A DNA stretch of 64,000 bases from Alphaproteobacteria bacterium (lineage in GTDB: Bacteria > Pseudomonadota > Alphaproteobacteria > JANSWW01), in NCBI GenBank assembly GCA_024743275.1, contig JANSWW010000004.1, forward strand, positions 1 through 64,000. Reading direction: 5' to 3'. A program made the translations under genes and the position numbers. The notes beneath the pieces were generated by a model that did no database searches, had not been told where the DNA came from, and saw only the letters and a program-made list of their open reading frames with translations. This document shows, piece after piece, positions 55,420 through 63,978 of the stretch; position 1 is the stretch's first letter, and each line of letters begins with the position of its first letter.

Positions 55420-56484
55420 CTAGCGCTGGCGCGCCAGCGTTTTGATCGCCTCGGCATCGAAGTCGTTACACTTCTCGACGAAGTCGTTGGTGTAGTGCTC
55501 CGACAGCGGCTTTGGATCGGACAACCGGCCATTCAGCTTGTAGTAGTCATAAGAGAACGACCACTTTTCGGGATAGTTCCAGCCCACGGGGACCGAGGCG
55601 TCACTGCCGGTGGCATTGGCGAGGTAGGTGCGCATGATGTTGGCGTCGGCTTCGATCGCGGCGTCCGTCATCTCTTCCGGTGCGGTCTCGGGATAGAGTT
55701 TGTAGAGCATTTTGACCGCCGCCACCGGGTTCTCACGGGTGAAGACGACCCCCTTGGCGACGGCGCGGCACATACCCTCCACGGCATCCGGGTTCTCTTC
55801 CAGGAAGGAATCGCTGGTGGCAAGCGAGAAACCGGCCAGCTTGGGGACGATCGGGAAGTCCATCGTCCGAAGCGCGACGCCGCCGTTCTCGATGGTCGCA
55901 TACATAATGTCCCAAAGCGCCAGGACGTCGACCTTGCCGGCGGCAAGCGCCGTCGCGGCCTGGCCGCCCGTTCCGGTCGCCACGATCGTGTAGTCGGTTT
56001 CGTCGATCCCGAGATCGGACATCATGCCCTTGACGATCGGGACGGCACCGGACGCAAGGCTCGCGGCGCCGAAGACCTTACCTTTGAGATCCTCGATCGA
56101 CCGGACTTCCGAGTCTTCCGGCACGGCAAGCTGATAACCACCCTGACGGCGGACCGCCATCATGGTTTGGATCGAACCGCCCCTTTCGCGCACCGACATC
56201 ACCACTTCCGGCGCGGTTGTTGCGAACTGAGCATCCCCACTCTGAAGGATCTGAGCGGCGAGCGTGCTGCCCCGAACCCCCTCAAGATTGACCTTCAGGC
56301 CTTCTTCGGCAAACCAACCCATGGCCTGCGGGACGATATAGAGGAAGACATCCTCTCCAACTCCGACCTTCGCGTGCCCCTGTACCAGGGTGACTTCGGT
56401 CTCCGCCTTGGCGGCGAACGGGCCGGTCATCACGACCCCGAGGGCCATCGCGTAGAACGCATGGCGAATTTTCTTGAGATCCAT
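55420..56484 (-). CDS. NitT/TauT-type ABC transporter substrate-binding protein
   Basis: 354 residues with a perfect AAAGGAGGAAAA before the ATG. Signal peptide (HAFYAMALGVVMTGPFAAKA), then VTLVQGHAKVGVGEDVFLYIVPQAMGWFAEEGLKVNLE, GSTLAAQILQSGDAQFATTAPEVVM and ALAAGKVDVLALWD, the pattern of SsuA/TauA/NMT1-like binding proteins. Their ligands are nitrate, sulfonates, pyrimidine precursors and aromatic carboxylates. The pathway context suggests an N-heterocycle or its carboxylate. Confidence 0.88.
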   Translation of the reverse strand: MDLKKIRHAFYAMALGVVMTGPFAAKAETEVTLVQGHAKVGVGEDVFLYIVPQAMGWFAEEGLKVNLEGVRGSTLAAQILQSGDAQFATTAPEVVMSVRERGGSIQTMMAVRRQGGYQLAVPEDSEVRSIEDLKGKVFGAASLASGAVPIVKGMMSDLGIDETDYTIVATGTGGQAATALAAGKVDVLALWDIMYATIENGGVALRTMDFPIVPKLAGFSLATSDSFLEENPDAVEGMCRAVAKGVVFTRENPVAAVKMLYKLYPETAPEEMTDAAIEADANIMRTYLANATGSDASVPVGWNYPEKWSFSYDYYKLNGRLSDPKPLSEHYTNDFVEKCNDFDAEAIKTLARQR

Positions 56485-56537
56485 TGTTTTCCTCCTTTGA
56501 TGCATTCCGATTCTCGGCATTTTGAGCAGGGTTGAAG

Positions 56538-57425
56538 TCAGCCGCCGTCGAGGTCGGCCTTGTACCGGTTGCGCTGGGACCAGAAGCACAGCTTGCGTTC
56601 CAAAGCGCGCATAGTGAGATGCATGGTCAGGCCGAGGGCGGCGAGAACCACGAAAATCGAGTACACCGCCGCGATATCGAGCAACTCATTCCGTTGCAGG
56701 ATCAGCATTCCCAGCCCCGCCTGAGCGCCGACGAACTCACCGACGATAGCGCCGAGGATCGACAGGACGGCGGCCATGTTGAGACCGGCGAAGATGAACG
56801 GCAGGGCGCTGGGCAGCGTGATCTTGAAGAACATCTGCATCGGCGTCGCGTTGCACGAGCGGGCGAGATCGATTCGCGCCGGATCGACCGAATTGGCGCC
56901 AGCGATCGAGTTCACGAGCAACGGGAAGAAGGTGATGATCGTCGTGATCAGGATCTTCGGCTCGATTCCGAACCCGAACCAGATGACGAACAGCGGGGCA
57001 ATGGCGATCTTCGGAAGGGACTGAATCGCGATGATGTAGGGATAGAGAACACGCTCGACGATCCGCGAGTGCGCCACCGTCATGCCGACGATGATCCCGG
57101 CGGAAGAACCGAGCAGAAACCCGGACAGCGCTTCGAAAGCGGTGATCCCCGTATGGTACCAATAGCCACCGACATCGAACGGGGAAGCACTCAGCCCGTC
57201 GACCAGCGCCTGCCACACCTTGACCGGCGGCGGCAGGATGAATTCAGGCAGACCAAGGGTCATGGCCGCAACATGCCACGCACCGATCAGCGCCAAGAGA
57301 AGCAAGGGGGAAAGAACCCGTTCCGGCCGTTCCAACGCATAGCCCCACGCGGCGCGCAGTGGTCCCGACGATTTTCGTGCGCGCGACCCGTTTTCCGGGT
57401 CTTTCGCGATAGACGTATCCACCAT
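56538..57425 (-). CDS. NitT/TauT-type ABC transporter permease
   Basis: 295 residues with six helices; FILPPPVKVWQALVDGL is the typical post-helix-1 motif and DLARSCNATPMQMFFKITLPSALPFIFAGL the EAA loop of SsuC/TauC permeases. Start chosen at 57425, where ATG overlaps the ATPase stop (TGATG); the open frame extends upstream but that part is antisense-like shadow inside the ATPase gene. Works with the adjacent ATPase and binding protein. Confidence 0.9.
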   Translation of the reverse strand: MVDTSIAKDPENGSRARKSSGPLRAAWGYALERPERVLSPLLLLALIGAWHVAAMTLGLPEFILPPPVKVWQALVDGLSASPFDVGGYWYHTGITAFEALSGFLLGSSAGIIVGMTVAHSRIVERVLYPYIIAIQSLPKIAIAPLFVIWFGFGIEPKILITTIITFFPLLVNSIAGANSVDPARIDLARSCNATPMQMFFKITLPSALPFIFAGLNMAAVLSILGAIVGEFVGAQAGLGMLILQRNELLDIAAVYSIFVVLAALGLTMHLTMRALERKLCFWSQRNRYKADLDGG

Positions 57426-58267
57426 CAGGAAAGATCCTCCATAGCATTGAGCAATCGGCGAATGCGCGTGGCATAGACTCCGAACTGTTCGCTGTTGATC
57501 ATTTCGAGCCGACGTGGGCGTGGCAGGTCGATCTCGAGAATCTCCGCGATAGCACCCGGCCGTGGTGTCATCACGACAACCCTGTCGGCGAGAAAGACGG
57601 CCTCGGAGATCGAATGGGTGACGAAGAGCACCGTCTTTTTGTTCTGTTGCCAGATCCGCAGGACTTCCAGATTCATCTGCTCGCGGGTCATGGCATCCAG
57701 GGCCCCGAACGGTTCGTCCATCAACAGCATGCGCGGATCTTGAATCAGCGCCCGGACGATCGCCGCGCGCTGCTGCATGCCGCCAGACAGCTCTTCCGGA
57801 TAGCGGGTCTCGAAGCCTTCGAGGCCAACCATTTTGAGGAGCTCTAAAGCACGCCCCTGCAAGTCTTCGCGGGTCCTGTCGCGCCCGAATTCCAGAGGGA
57901 GCAAGACGTTCTGCATGATGTTGCGCCAGGGCAGCAGCACCGGTTGCTGGAAGACGACGCCGATATCCCGACTCGGTCCGTCGAGCGCCGACCCGTTGAT
58001 AGTGACATTGCCCGACGTGCGAGGCAGGAGCCCGGCCAAGATTTTCAGCAGCGTTGACTTGCCACATCCCGAAGGGCCGACCAGCGCGATGAACTCGCCA
58101 TCACGAACGGTCAGGTTGATCTGACTTAGAGCGTTCACATCGCCATGGCGACGTGTTCGATAGACCTTGTTGAGGTCCTCGATCTCGATAATGGGTGGCC
58201 GGTTGAGCGTTTCCGATTCGATCATCGGATCGTCAACCGCCATCAATCTGGGCGCGGTTTGTGTCAT
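57425..58267 (-). CDS. NitT/TauT-type ABC transporter ATP-binding protein
   Basis: 280 residues with GGGAGGA before the ATG: LVGPSGCGKSTLLKILAGL (Walker A), FQQPVLLPWRNIMQNV, ELSGGMQQRAAIVRALIQDPRMLLMDEPFGALD and VTHSISEAVFLADRVVVM. SsuB/TauB-like. Lies 12 bp downstream of the lyase gene and is coupled to the permease; part of the regulated cluster. Confidence 0.92.
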   Translation of the reverse strand: MTQTAPRLMAVDDPMIESETLNRPPIIEIEDLNKVYRTRRHGDVNALSQINLTVRDGEFIALVGPSGCGKSTLLKILAGLLPRTSGNVTINGSALDGPSRDIGVVFQQPVLLPWRNIMQNVLLPLEFGRDRTREDLQGRALELLKMVGLEGFETRYPEELSGGMQQRAAIVRALIQDPRMLLMDEPFGALDAMTREQMNLEVLRIWQQNKKTVLFVTHSISEAVFLADRVVVMTPRPGAIAEILEIDLPRPRRLEMINSEQFGVYATRIRRLLNAMEDLS

Positions 58268-58279
58268 GAGTCCTCCCAA

Positions 58280-59236
58280 TCACTGGTGCGCTCCGACTTC
58301 CGTGTCGGAGGCCTCGCCGGGCGTTGCGTCGTATTTCGATTGATAGCTGGCAAAGGTAAGCAAACGCTTTTCGAGCGACCGCATTTCCTCCAGCCCCATC
58401 AGCGACCAGATATCGTCGATCCCGACCAGCAGATCCGGTCGGTCGACCGGTTCCCCCGTCTCGATGACCGTTCGCATCACCGACAAAGCCTCGGTCATCG
58501 CCTTGATCGCGGCGGCGGGCAGCATCCGGGGCAGACTGACGCGCTTGACGCCCATCGACTTTAATTTCGGAAAAGGGATCAGTGGCGTGGTAGGCCGCTG
58601 CCGGATGCCGAATCCCATATTGATCGTGACGGCCACACCCGCGGCCTCGACGATGCGGGCGACATCCTCCTCACCCCGGACAGCGTCGGGAAAAATCATG
58701 TCGGCGCCGGCCTCGGCATACGCTTTTACCCGCTTCAGGGTCCCCTCCACCCCTTCTCGGGCGAGCGCGTCGGTCCGCGCGACGATCACGAAGGCATCGT
58801 CGCGGCGGGCAAGACAGGCGGCCTCGATCTTCTTCACCATCTCTTCGAGTGGGACCACTTCCTTGCCCGGCATATGACCGCATCGCTTGGGCGAAACCTG
58901 GTCCTCAATGTTTATGCCGGCGACTCCGGCCTCCTCGAACAGCTGGACGGTGTAGTGGACGTTGAGCGGGTTGCCGTACCCCGTATCAGCGTCACAGGTC
59001 AGCGGAATGTCGACAGCCCTGGCCAGGTTACGACAGTGGGTAACGTTCTCGTTCAGCCCCATCAACCCGATGTCTTCCATCCCCAAGAGGGAATTTGCGA
59101 TGGCGGCCCCGCTGGTCGCCGCCGACTTGAACCCGGCCGCCTGGACGAGACGCGCGCTATAGCCGTCATAGACACCAGGGGCGACAAGGAAATCTTCCGA
59201 CTCGAGTAGGGCTCGATATGTCCTGGCCTTGCTCAA
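58280..59236 (-). CDS. ICL/PEP-mutase superfamily C-C lyase
   Basis: 318 residues from a TTG with GGAGG eight bases before. DADTGYGNPLNVHYTVQLFEEAGVAGINIEDQVSPKRCGHMPGKEVV contains the metal-binding Asp/Glu and the catalytic Cys loop K-R-C-G-H; IVARTDALAREGVEGTLKR follows. Family members include methylisocitrate lyase (PrpB), 2,3-dimethylmalate lyase and oxaloacetate hydrolases, all releasing pyruvate or similar. First gene of the main operon, with two operators upstream. Together with the aconitase and MmgE/PrpD genes it forms a 2-methylcitrate-cycle-like set lacking a synthase. Confidence 0.9.
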   Translation of the reverse strand: MSKARTYRALLESEDFLVAPGVYDGYSARLVQAAGFKSAATSGAAIANSLLGMEDIGLMGLNENVTHCRNLARAVDIPLTCDADTGYGNPLNVHYTVQLFEEAGVAGINIEDQVSPKRCGHMPGKEVVPLEEMVKKIEAACLARRDDAFVIVARTDALAREGVEGTLKRVKAYAEAGADMIFPDAVRGEEDVARIVEAAGVAVTINMGFGIRQRPTTPLIPFPKLKSMGVKRVSLPRMLPAAAIKAMTEALSVMRTVIETGEPVDRPDLLVGIDDIWSLMGLEEMRSLEKRLLTFASYQSKYDATPGEASDTEVGAHQ

Positions 59237-59292
59237 CGGCCATCCTCCAACAGTTTGAATTCGATAGGGCGAGCTTCGGTGCCGCGCCTCAA

Positions 59293-59304
59293 ACTGTCAA
59301 CACT
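59293..59304. promoter_or_regulatory. Predicted GntR operator (site 4)
   Basis: actgtcaacact matches WSTGTYRACAST, 57 bp upstream of the lyase start. On the minus strand its core reads TTGACA, a -35-like hexamer, as in the palindrome before the aconitase gene; no good -10 at 17 bp is evident. Confidence 0.6.
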
Positions 59305-59467
59305 TTTTCTGACTCTCGGATGTTTGCCGCAGAAATCCCAACCCAAGAACGGGCATGGACTCGATTCTGGGAATAAAGTTAACAAGATGTGGAATTAAAT
59401 TACAAATATTGACATCACTGACGTCACTCAAAACCCGAGCGGCATGGTGGAGCCATCACAGGGAAAT

Positions 59468-59479
59468 TTCTGTCGACAC
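59468..59479. promoter_or_regulatory. Predicted GntR operator (site 5)
   Basis: tctgtcgacact matches WSTGTYRACAST, 175 bp from site 4 in the 280-bp gap upstream of the lyase gene. The gap is AT-rich at 59380-59415 and otherwise empty. Two spaced operators occur here and also before the aconitase gene, allowing DNA looping. Confidence 0.55.
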
Positions 59480-59516
59480 TTAGCGTGAGGTAGCCCTGCC
59501 CAGATAGATCGCAACG

Positions 59517-60281
59517 TCAGCCACGTCTCAACCGGTCGGCGACGGCGGCGAAGGCGGCCCGCCAGGGCGTCAACGCGTCCGCCCCGTCGAGCAGATCGAG
59601 CCCCTGCTCCGTGATCCCGCCGGGGGTTCGGAGCCCCTTCAGGATCTCCGGGGCGGGCGCATCGGCCGCGAGCGCCACCTGTGCGGCGGAGGCCAGGGTC
59701 TCGACCGCCATGGCTTTCGCGGTCTCCGGATCGAGCCCGGCGGCCTCGTTGGCGGCGATCATTTCGGCCATCAGGGCGAAATACCATCCATAGGCCGCCG
59801 CGTTGGCCGTCGCCGCCTCGAAGGCCTCCTCCGAGGGCATGGGAATCGCCTTGCCGATGAACCCGATCAGGCTCTCGACCTCCGGGCTCGCGGGATAGAA
59901 CGGGGTGGGGCTGAGGCACAGGGCAGCCGACGAAATCGGCATGATCCGGGCGATCTCGGCGCCGGGGGCCAACGCCGCCAGGGTCTCCAGCTTGACCCCC
60001 GCCATCGCCGAGACCAGGCGTTCGGCCTCGCGCCATTTCAGGCCGGACAGCGCCGCCTCGGCCTGATCCGGGCGGACGGCGACAAGCACCGCGTCGCTGG
60101 CGTCGATGACCTCCTGCGGATTGTCGCCGGGCACCGCCGCATAGCGCTCGCAAAAGGCCGCCAGCCTCTCCCGGTCCCGTGAGGCCGCGTGGATCGGCCA
60201 TTCCCAGCCCGCCTTGCGCAATCCCTCGACGACGAAGCCGGCCAGATGACCGGTCCCGATCACCCCCAACGCGAAGATCAT
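59517..60281 (-). CDS. ProC-like (pyrroline-5-carboxylate reductase family) oxidoreductase
   Basis: 254 residues. FALGVIGTGHLAGFVVEGL is a Rossmann NAD(P) motif; AVLVAVRPDQAEAAL, ERLVSAMAGVKLETLAAL, RIMPISSAALCLSPTPFY and the C-terminal LRTPGGITEQGLDLL are ProC-family blocks. It would reduce an imine or ketone next to a carboxylate. The family's usual N-P motif (MPN) is MPI here, so proline synthesis is doubtful. The ATG overlaps the mutase stop by 4 bp, which ties it to the B12 operon. Confidence 0.82.
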   Translation of the reverse strand: MIFALGVIGTGHLAGFVVEGLRKAGWEWPIHAASRDRERLAAFCERYAAVPGDNPQEVIDASDAVLVAVRPDQAEAALSGLKWREAERLVSAMAGVKLETLAALAPGAEIARIMPISSAALCLSPTPFYPASPEVESLIGFIGKAIPMPSEEAFEAATANAAAYGWYFALMAEMIAANEAAGLDPETAKAMAVETLASAAQVALAADAPAPEILKGLRTPGGITEQGLDLLDGADALTPWRAAFAAVADRLRRG

Positions 60282-62056
60282 CGCCCCTTATCCTCCGCTC
60301 GCTCCTCCGCCAGCCGCAAAAGGTGCGGCAGAATATCCTCCATCCTACGGCAGACCAGGGCGCCTTCCCGTATCAAATCGTCCGACACGTCGACCGGGAG
60401 GCTGGTGTTGGAGCCTTGCGGTATCTGATTGGTCTTGCCCCCCATCAGAATAGGGATGTCGAGGTCCGCCTCCATCAGCGCCCGGCGCACCTGCCTCAGA
60501 TAGTCGAGGGCGACCCCGTTATAGGTCGAGATCGCGATGGCGTCGGCGCCGCTCCGCGCGACATCCGCCGCGATCCGCGCCGGCTCCGCATGGACCCCGC
60601 CATCGACCAGATCGACACCGAGCCGCTGCAGCGTCTCCTCGAGCAGGATCTTGCCGTATTCGTGGACGTCCGTCGTACAGACGTAAACGCGGAGATCCGC
60701 CTCGGCGATATCGCGCCGCACCGTCGTGTCCACGGCGGCGACCTTTTTCTCCGCGGCGCCTTCCAGGGCGGCGATGGTGCTGGCCTGCAGGAGCGGCACC
60801 CGTCCGCGACGCCTTTCCGGGTCCGGCGCGCCCGGGCCGAACGCCTCCTCCAGCCTTTTCGATCCGATGCGCCGCAGGGCCAACAACATTTCGAACGGAT
60901 CATGGATGTCGATCCCCGCCAGTTCCAATCCCGACAGGACCGAGGCCTTGAACCGTTGCGCCCCGGCAACGAGATCCGCCGCCGAGGCCTCCAAGGCCGC
61001 GAAGTCGTAGAGCGTTTCGGCCACCTCCATCCGGTCCACCAACCGTCCCGCGAAGACCGCCGCGTCGACCACCTCGTCGATATCGGGGATGCGGGCCGCC
61101 TCGGTGATCGGCACCGGGTTGATGGCATGGCCGGACGGCGCATGGCGCTGGGCGGCGATGTCGACACCGAGATAGGCGCCGAGGGCGGCGTAGTTCTCCG
61201 GCCCGTCCCCGTCATAGGCGACCGTGTTGCCATAGACCATGGTCCCCGGATGGCGGGAGACCTGGGTAAGGGCGAGTTGGAAGACCATCCGCTTGGCGGG
61301 TTCGGAGAAGCTGTGGCCGTAACAATGGCTGACCGCCCCGCCGATCAGATCCTCGACGATATACTGCTCCAGCAGGACGGCCCCGAGACTGCAGGCGAGA
61401 TCGGTGAACAGCGCCGCGAACCCGTCGTCGAGGTTCGAGTGCACCAGGATGTCCACAGGCTGGGCGGCGGCGAGTGCTAGCGCTTCCACGGTCGCCGCCG
61501 TGTCCCCGACATCGTCGTCATGGCCGGGAAGCCGAAAGGTGAAATACTGGCCGAGATTGCCAATCGCCGTGGCGCCCGCGCCCAGCGCCGCGACCGTGTT
61601 CTCGACCGCCGCCGGCATGCCGATGACGAAATCTCCGAAATGGGGCGCGACCGGCGCCTCCGCCGTCAGCGCGGCGAAGGCCTCGGGGCTTTCCAGGATC
61701 AGCCCGGTGCCCTTTTGCGCCTTCGCACGGTCGGCGGGGCGGAAGCCCATCGACCAATCGAGGCAAATCCCGTAGCGGTCGACCCGCCCGCCACGTTCGC
61801 CGGCCTTCTCCCAGATCTCCCGCCAGGCCCGCTTGGTCTTGGCCGGATCGCGGTAGCCGATCTGCGAATGCACCGTGATCCGACCCGCCGCCGCCTCCCG
61901 CCTCTTGAACTCGGCCTCGCAGGCGACATCGTGATGCCCCAGGAAAGCCGACGCCCCCACCGTCACGGCGTCCGCCAGCGCCCCGCCGCGGGCGATCAGT
62001 TCGGCGGCCTCCGGCAACCGGTCCTCGGGCAAAATCCGGCCGCGATGCAAGTCCAT
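60278..62056 (-). CDS. Fused B12-dependent mutase-like protein
   Basis: 592 residues. The C-terminal 130 residues form a cobalamin-binding domain: DVHEYGKILL (463-472; the DxHxxG cobalt-ligand His), AIAISTYNG in place of SxL, and IPILMGGKTNQ (GG). The N-terminal about 440 residues look like a barrel (FGDFVIGMPAAVENTVAALGAGATAIGNLGQYFTFRLPG, DILVHSNLDDGFAALFTDLACSLG, PGTMVYGNTVAYDG) and recall glutamate mutase E or methyleneglutarate-mutase-like catalytic parts, but I cannot assign a member. Catalytic and B12 parts are in one chain, unlike split glutamate mutase. Coupled to PhyH (TGATG) and the ProC-like gene (ATGA). Confidence 0.7.
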   Translation of the reverse strand: MDLHRGRILPEDRLPEAAELIARGGALADAVTVGASAFLGHHDVACEAEFKRREAAAGRITVHSQIGYRDPAKTKRAWREIWEKAGERGGRVDRYGICLDWSMGFRPADRAKAQKGTGLILESPEAFAALTAEAPVAPHFGDFVIGMPAAVENTVAALGAGATAIGNLGQYFTFRLPGHDDDVGDTAATVEALALAAAQPVDILVHSNLDDGFAALFTDLACSLGAVLLEQYIVEDLIGGAVSHCYGHSFSEPAKRMVFQLALTQVSRHPGTMVYGNTVAYDGDGPENYAALGAYLGVDIAAQRHAPSGHAINPVPITEAARIPDIDEVVDAAVFAGRLVDRMEVAETLYDFAALEASAADLVAGAQRFKASVLSGLELAGIDIHDPFEMLLALRRIGSKRLEEAFGPGAPDPERRRGRVPLLQASTIAALEGAAEKKVAAVDTTVRRDIAEADLRVYVCTTDVHEYGKILLEETLQRLGVDLVDGGVHAEPARIAADVARSGADAIAISTYNGVALDYLRQVRRALMEADLDIPILMGGKTNQIPQGSNTSLPVDVSDDLIREGALVCRRMEDILPHLLRLAEERAEDKGR

Positions 62057-62862
62057 CAGGCGCCATGCCCGATGGTGAAATTGTTGCCGCCATGGCGGTC
62101 GACCCCGCGCACCAGATAAAGCGGCCGCACGCCATATCCCTGGGCCGGATGCTGCTTGCCGATCTCGGTCCCCAGCGCATGGTCGTAGAAGCTGCTGGCC
62201 GGCATCAGACGGACGATGAAAGCCGCCCGCCGGCGGTCGGTCCGGTTGGCCCGCGAGCCATGGATCATGTAGACGTCGTGGAAGGAGACCTGCCCGGCCT
62301 CGAGAATCAGATCCTCGGCCGTTGCCTCATCGAAATGATCCGCGTCGCAGACCAGATTGATGGTCTTGTCGTCGCCGGCGACCCAGGAATGGGAAAAGAG
62401 CTCGTGGGCCTTGTGCGAACCCGGAATGAACCGCATCGGCCCGTTTTCCGGCGTCACATCGTCCAGCGGAATCCAGATGGTCAGGGTTTCCAACGGCCGG
62501 ATCGGATAATACTCGCCGTCCTGATGCCAGGGCGTTTCCTTGCCGTTATGGGCCGGCTTGCCGAAGATCGTCGTCCCCCAAAGGATGATGTCGTCGCCGA
62601 TCAGTTGGCCGGCGATGTCCAGCAAGTCCGGATGGGTGGCGAAGTCGAACCACTTCTGCGATCCGATCACCCCTTGCGACCCGCCATCGGTCTGGTGGGG
62701 AGCCAGCATGATGTCGGAGGCGATGTGGGAATTACGGGCCAGAAGCGCGTCGTATTCCGCCCGCATCTCGGCGACGAGATCGGCGGGCAAGCGATAGTCC
62801 GGCACCACCCATCCCTTGTCGCGGAAGGTCTCCAGCTCGGAAGCGCTCAACGTGACGGCCAT
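62056..62862 (-). CDS. Phytanoyl-CoA dioxygenase (PhyH) family Fe(II)/2-oxoglutarate enzyme
   Basis: 268 residues from ATG with AAGGGAGGAA. TPWHQDGEYYPIRPLETLTIWIPLDDVTPENGPMRFIPGSHKAHELFSH contains the HxD iron site and the substrate segment; HGSRANRTDRRRAAFIVRLMP has the distal His and the 2OG-binding Arg. Enzymes of this family hydroxylate or demethylate small molecules. It is translationally coupled to the B12 mutase-like gene, so it may prepare or modify the mutase substrate. Confidence 0.88.
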   Translation of the reverse strand: MAVTLSASELETFRDKGWVVPDYRLPADLVAEMRAEYDALLARNSHIASDIMLAPHQTDGGSQGVIGSQKWFDFATHPDLLDIAGQLIGDDIILWGTTIFGKPAHNGKETPWHQDGEYYPIRPLETLTIWIPLDDVTPENGPMRFIPGSHKAHELFSHSWVAGDDKTINLVCDADHFDEATAEDLILEAGQVSFHDVYMIHGSRANRTDRRRAAFIVRLMPASSFYDHALGTEIGKQHPAQGYGVRPLYLVRGVDRHGGNNFTIGHGA

Positions 62863-62918
62863 CGGGTTCCTCCCTTGGTTATTCCGAGGGGATGCTACAC
62901 CTGAAAGGATAGGGGCCG

Positions 62919-63296
62919 TCAAACCTCGCGGCCGTGCGCCCGCCACAGTCTCGGCACGTCATCCCAGGCGGGGGGCGTCTCAGCCGCATATCCGTAGACC
63001 TTGCCCCAGCCGAGATCGTGGTGAACCCTCATGGCCTGTTTGTGCGCGCCGGCGGTGAGATAGGCGCGCATCGCCGCCTTGTCGCGCCAGACCGTGAGCG
63101 TGTGCTGGACCCCGTCGATCGCCCGGGCCTCGGCGCTGATATTCCCATCGGCGGCACGGGCCTGGGTCATCGAGCGGACCGCATACCACCAGAACCGCAG
63201 CCGGGGCAGCGGGCCGGACCTGATGACGAAGCCGGTGATCGAGACGTAGACGGGACCGATGCCCATGGGGCCGTTCTTGATAGGGCCTGTGCTCAT
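62919..63296 (-). CDS. DUF3291 / monooxygenase-like small protein
   Basis: About 125 residues: RLRFWWYAVRSMTQARAADG, DGVQHTLTVWRDKAAMRAYLTAGAHKQAMRVHHDLGWGKVYGY is the dimeric ferredoxin-like barrel pattern of small monooxygenase/DUF3291 proteins. Start is uncertain (63296 or in-frame ATG 63263). It lies 56 bp upstream of the PhyH gene on the same strand, and may belong to the operon. Function unknown. Confidence 0.6.
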   Translation of the reverse strand: MSTGPIKNGPMGIGPVYVSITGFVIRSGPLPRLRFWWYAVRSMTQARAADGNISAEARAIDGVQHTLTVWRDKAAMRAYLTAGAHKQAMRVHHDLGWGKVYGYAAETPPAWDDVPRLWRAHGREV

Positions 63297-63393
63297 GATG
63301 AAGAGTGACGTATGAAGGCGGGCGGTGTTGACCAGTGGGACAAACGCCCCCCAGTGGGAATCGACTCCAGGGACCCAAACGACGGACAGGCAT

Positions 63394-63978
63394 ATGGCAT
63401 CTCGGCGGCGGCATGGCGGTGAGCAACTCGACCTTCTGGAGAAACCGGACGCGCGCACCGTCCTGATCACCCGGTCCGGCATCGCCATCGACCTCACCAA
63501 GCCGGATTTCTCCGCCCTACCGGTGGAGGACCTCGCGCGGGCGCTCGCCTACCAGCCGCGCTGGAACGGGGCCACAACGGCGTTCTATTCGGTGGCGGAA
63601 CATTCGGTGATGGCGAGCCATCTGGTGCCGGAGGCGATGGCCTATGACGCGTTGATGCATGACGCGGAGGAGGCGCTGACCGGCGACATGCCGACGCCGA
63701 TCAAGAATTTCCTCGGTCGGGAAAACCTGTCCAAGCGGCTGAAACCACTAAAAAAGGCGCTTGCCAAACGCTTTGGCTTCCGCCTCGACCTGGCGGCGGT
63801 GAAACATGCCGATCTCGTCTGCATGGCGACGGAGATCCGGGATTTGCTGCCGGCCCATTGGGTGGAGTGGCCGAACCTCCCCGACCCGGCGCCCGACCGG
63901 ATCGTCCCCGTGGGGCCGGAAGACGCCATGACGCTCTTCCTGGCCCGCTACGAGGCGTTAAGACCGAAACGGGATTAG
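63394..63978 (+). CDS. HD-domain phosphohydrolase (YfbR-like)
   Basis: 194 residues. FYSVAEHSVMASHL, ALMHDAEEALTGDMPTPIK and LAAVKHADLVCMATEIRDL hold the H...HD...D metal ligands of HD-domain nucleotidases. It resembles bacterial 5'-deoxynucleotidase (YfbR) type enzymes. Divergent from the monooxygenase-like gene. The start at 63394 follows GGACAGG. Confidence 0.85.
   Translation: MASRRRHGGEQLDLLEKPDARTVLITRSGIAIDLTKPDFSALPVEDLARALAYQPRWNGATTAFYSVAEHSVMASHLVPEAMAYDALMHDAEEALTGDMPTPIKNFLGRENLSKRLKPLKKALAKRFGFRLDLAAVKHADLVCMATEIRDLLPAHWVEWPNLPDPAPDRIVPVGPEDAMTLFLARYEALRPKRD

Noticed and set aside
57426..58067. N-terminal extension of the NitT/TauT permease
   Set aside because: The extra residues lie wholly within the ATPase gene in another frame and look like a shadow; the TGATG overlap start gives a normal permease length.
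59009..59016. TGTCGACA inside the lyase gene as an operator
   Set aside because: Flanks (AA ... GC) do not match the shared 12-mer and the site is deep in the coding region.
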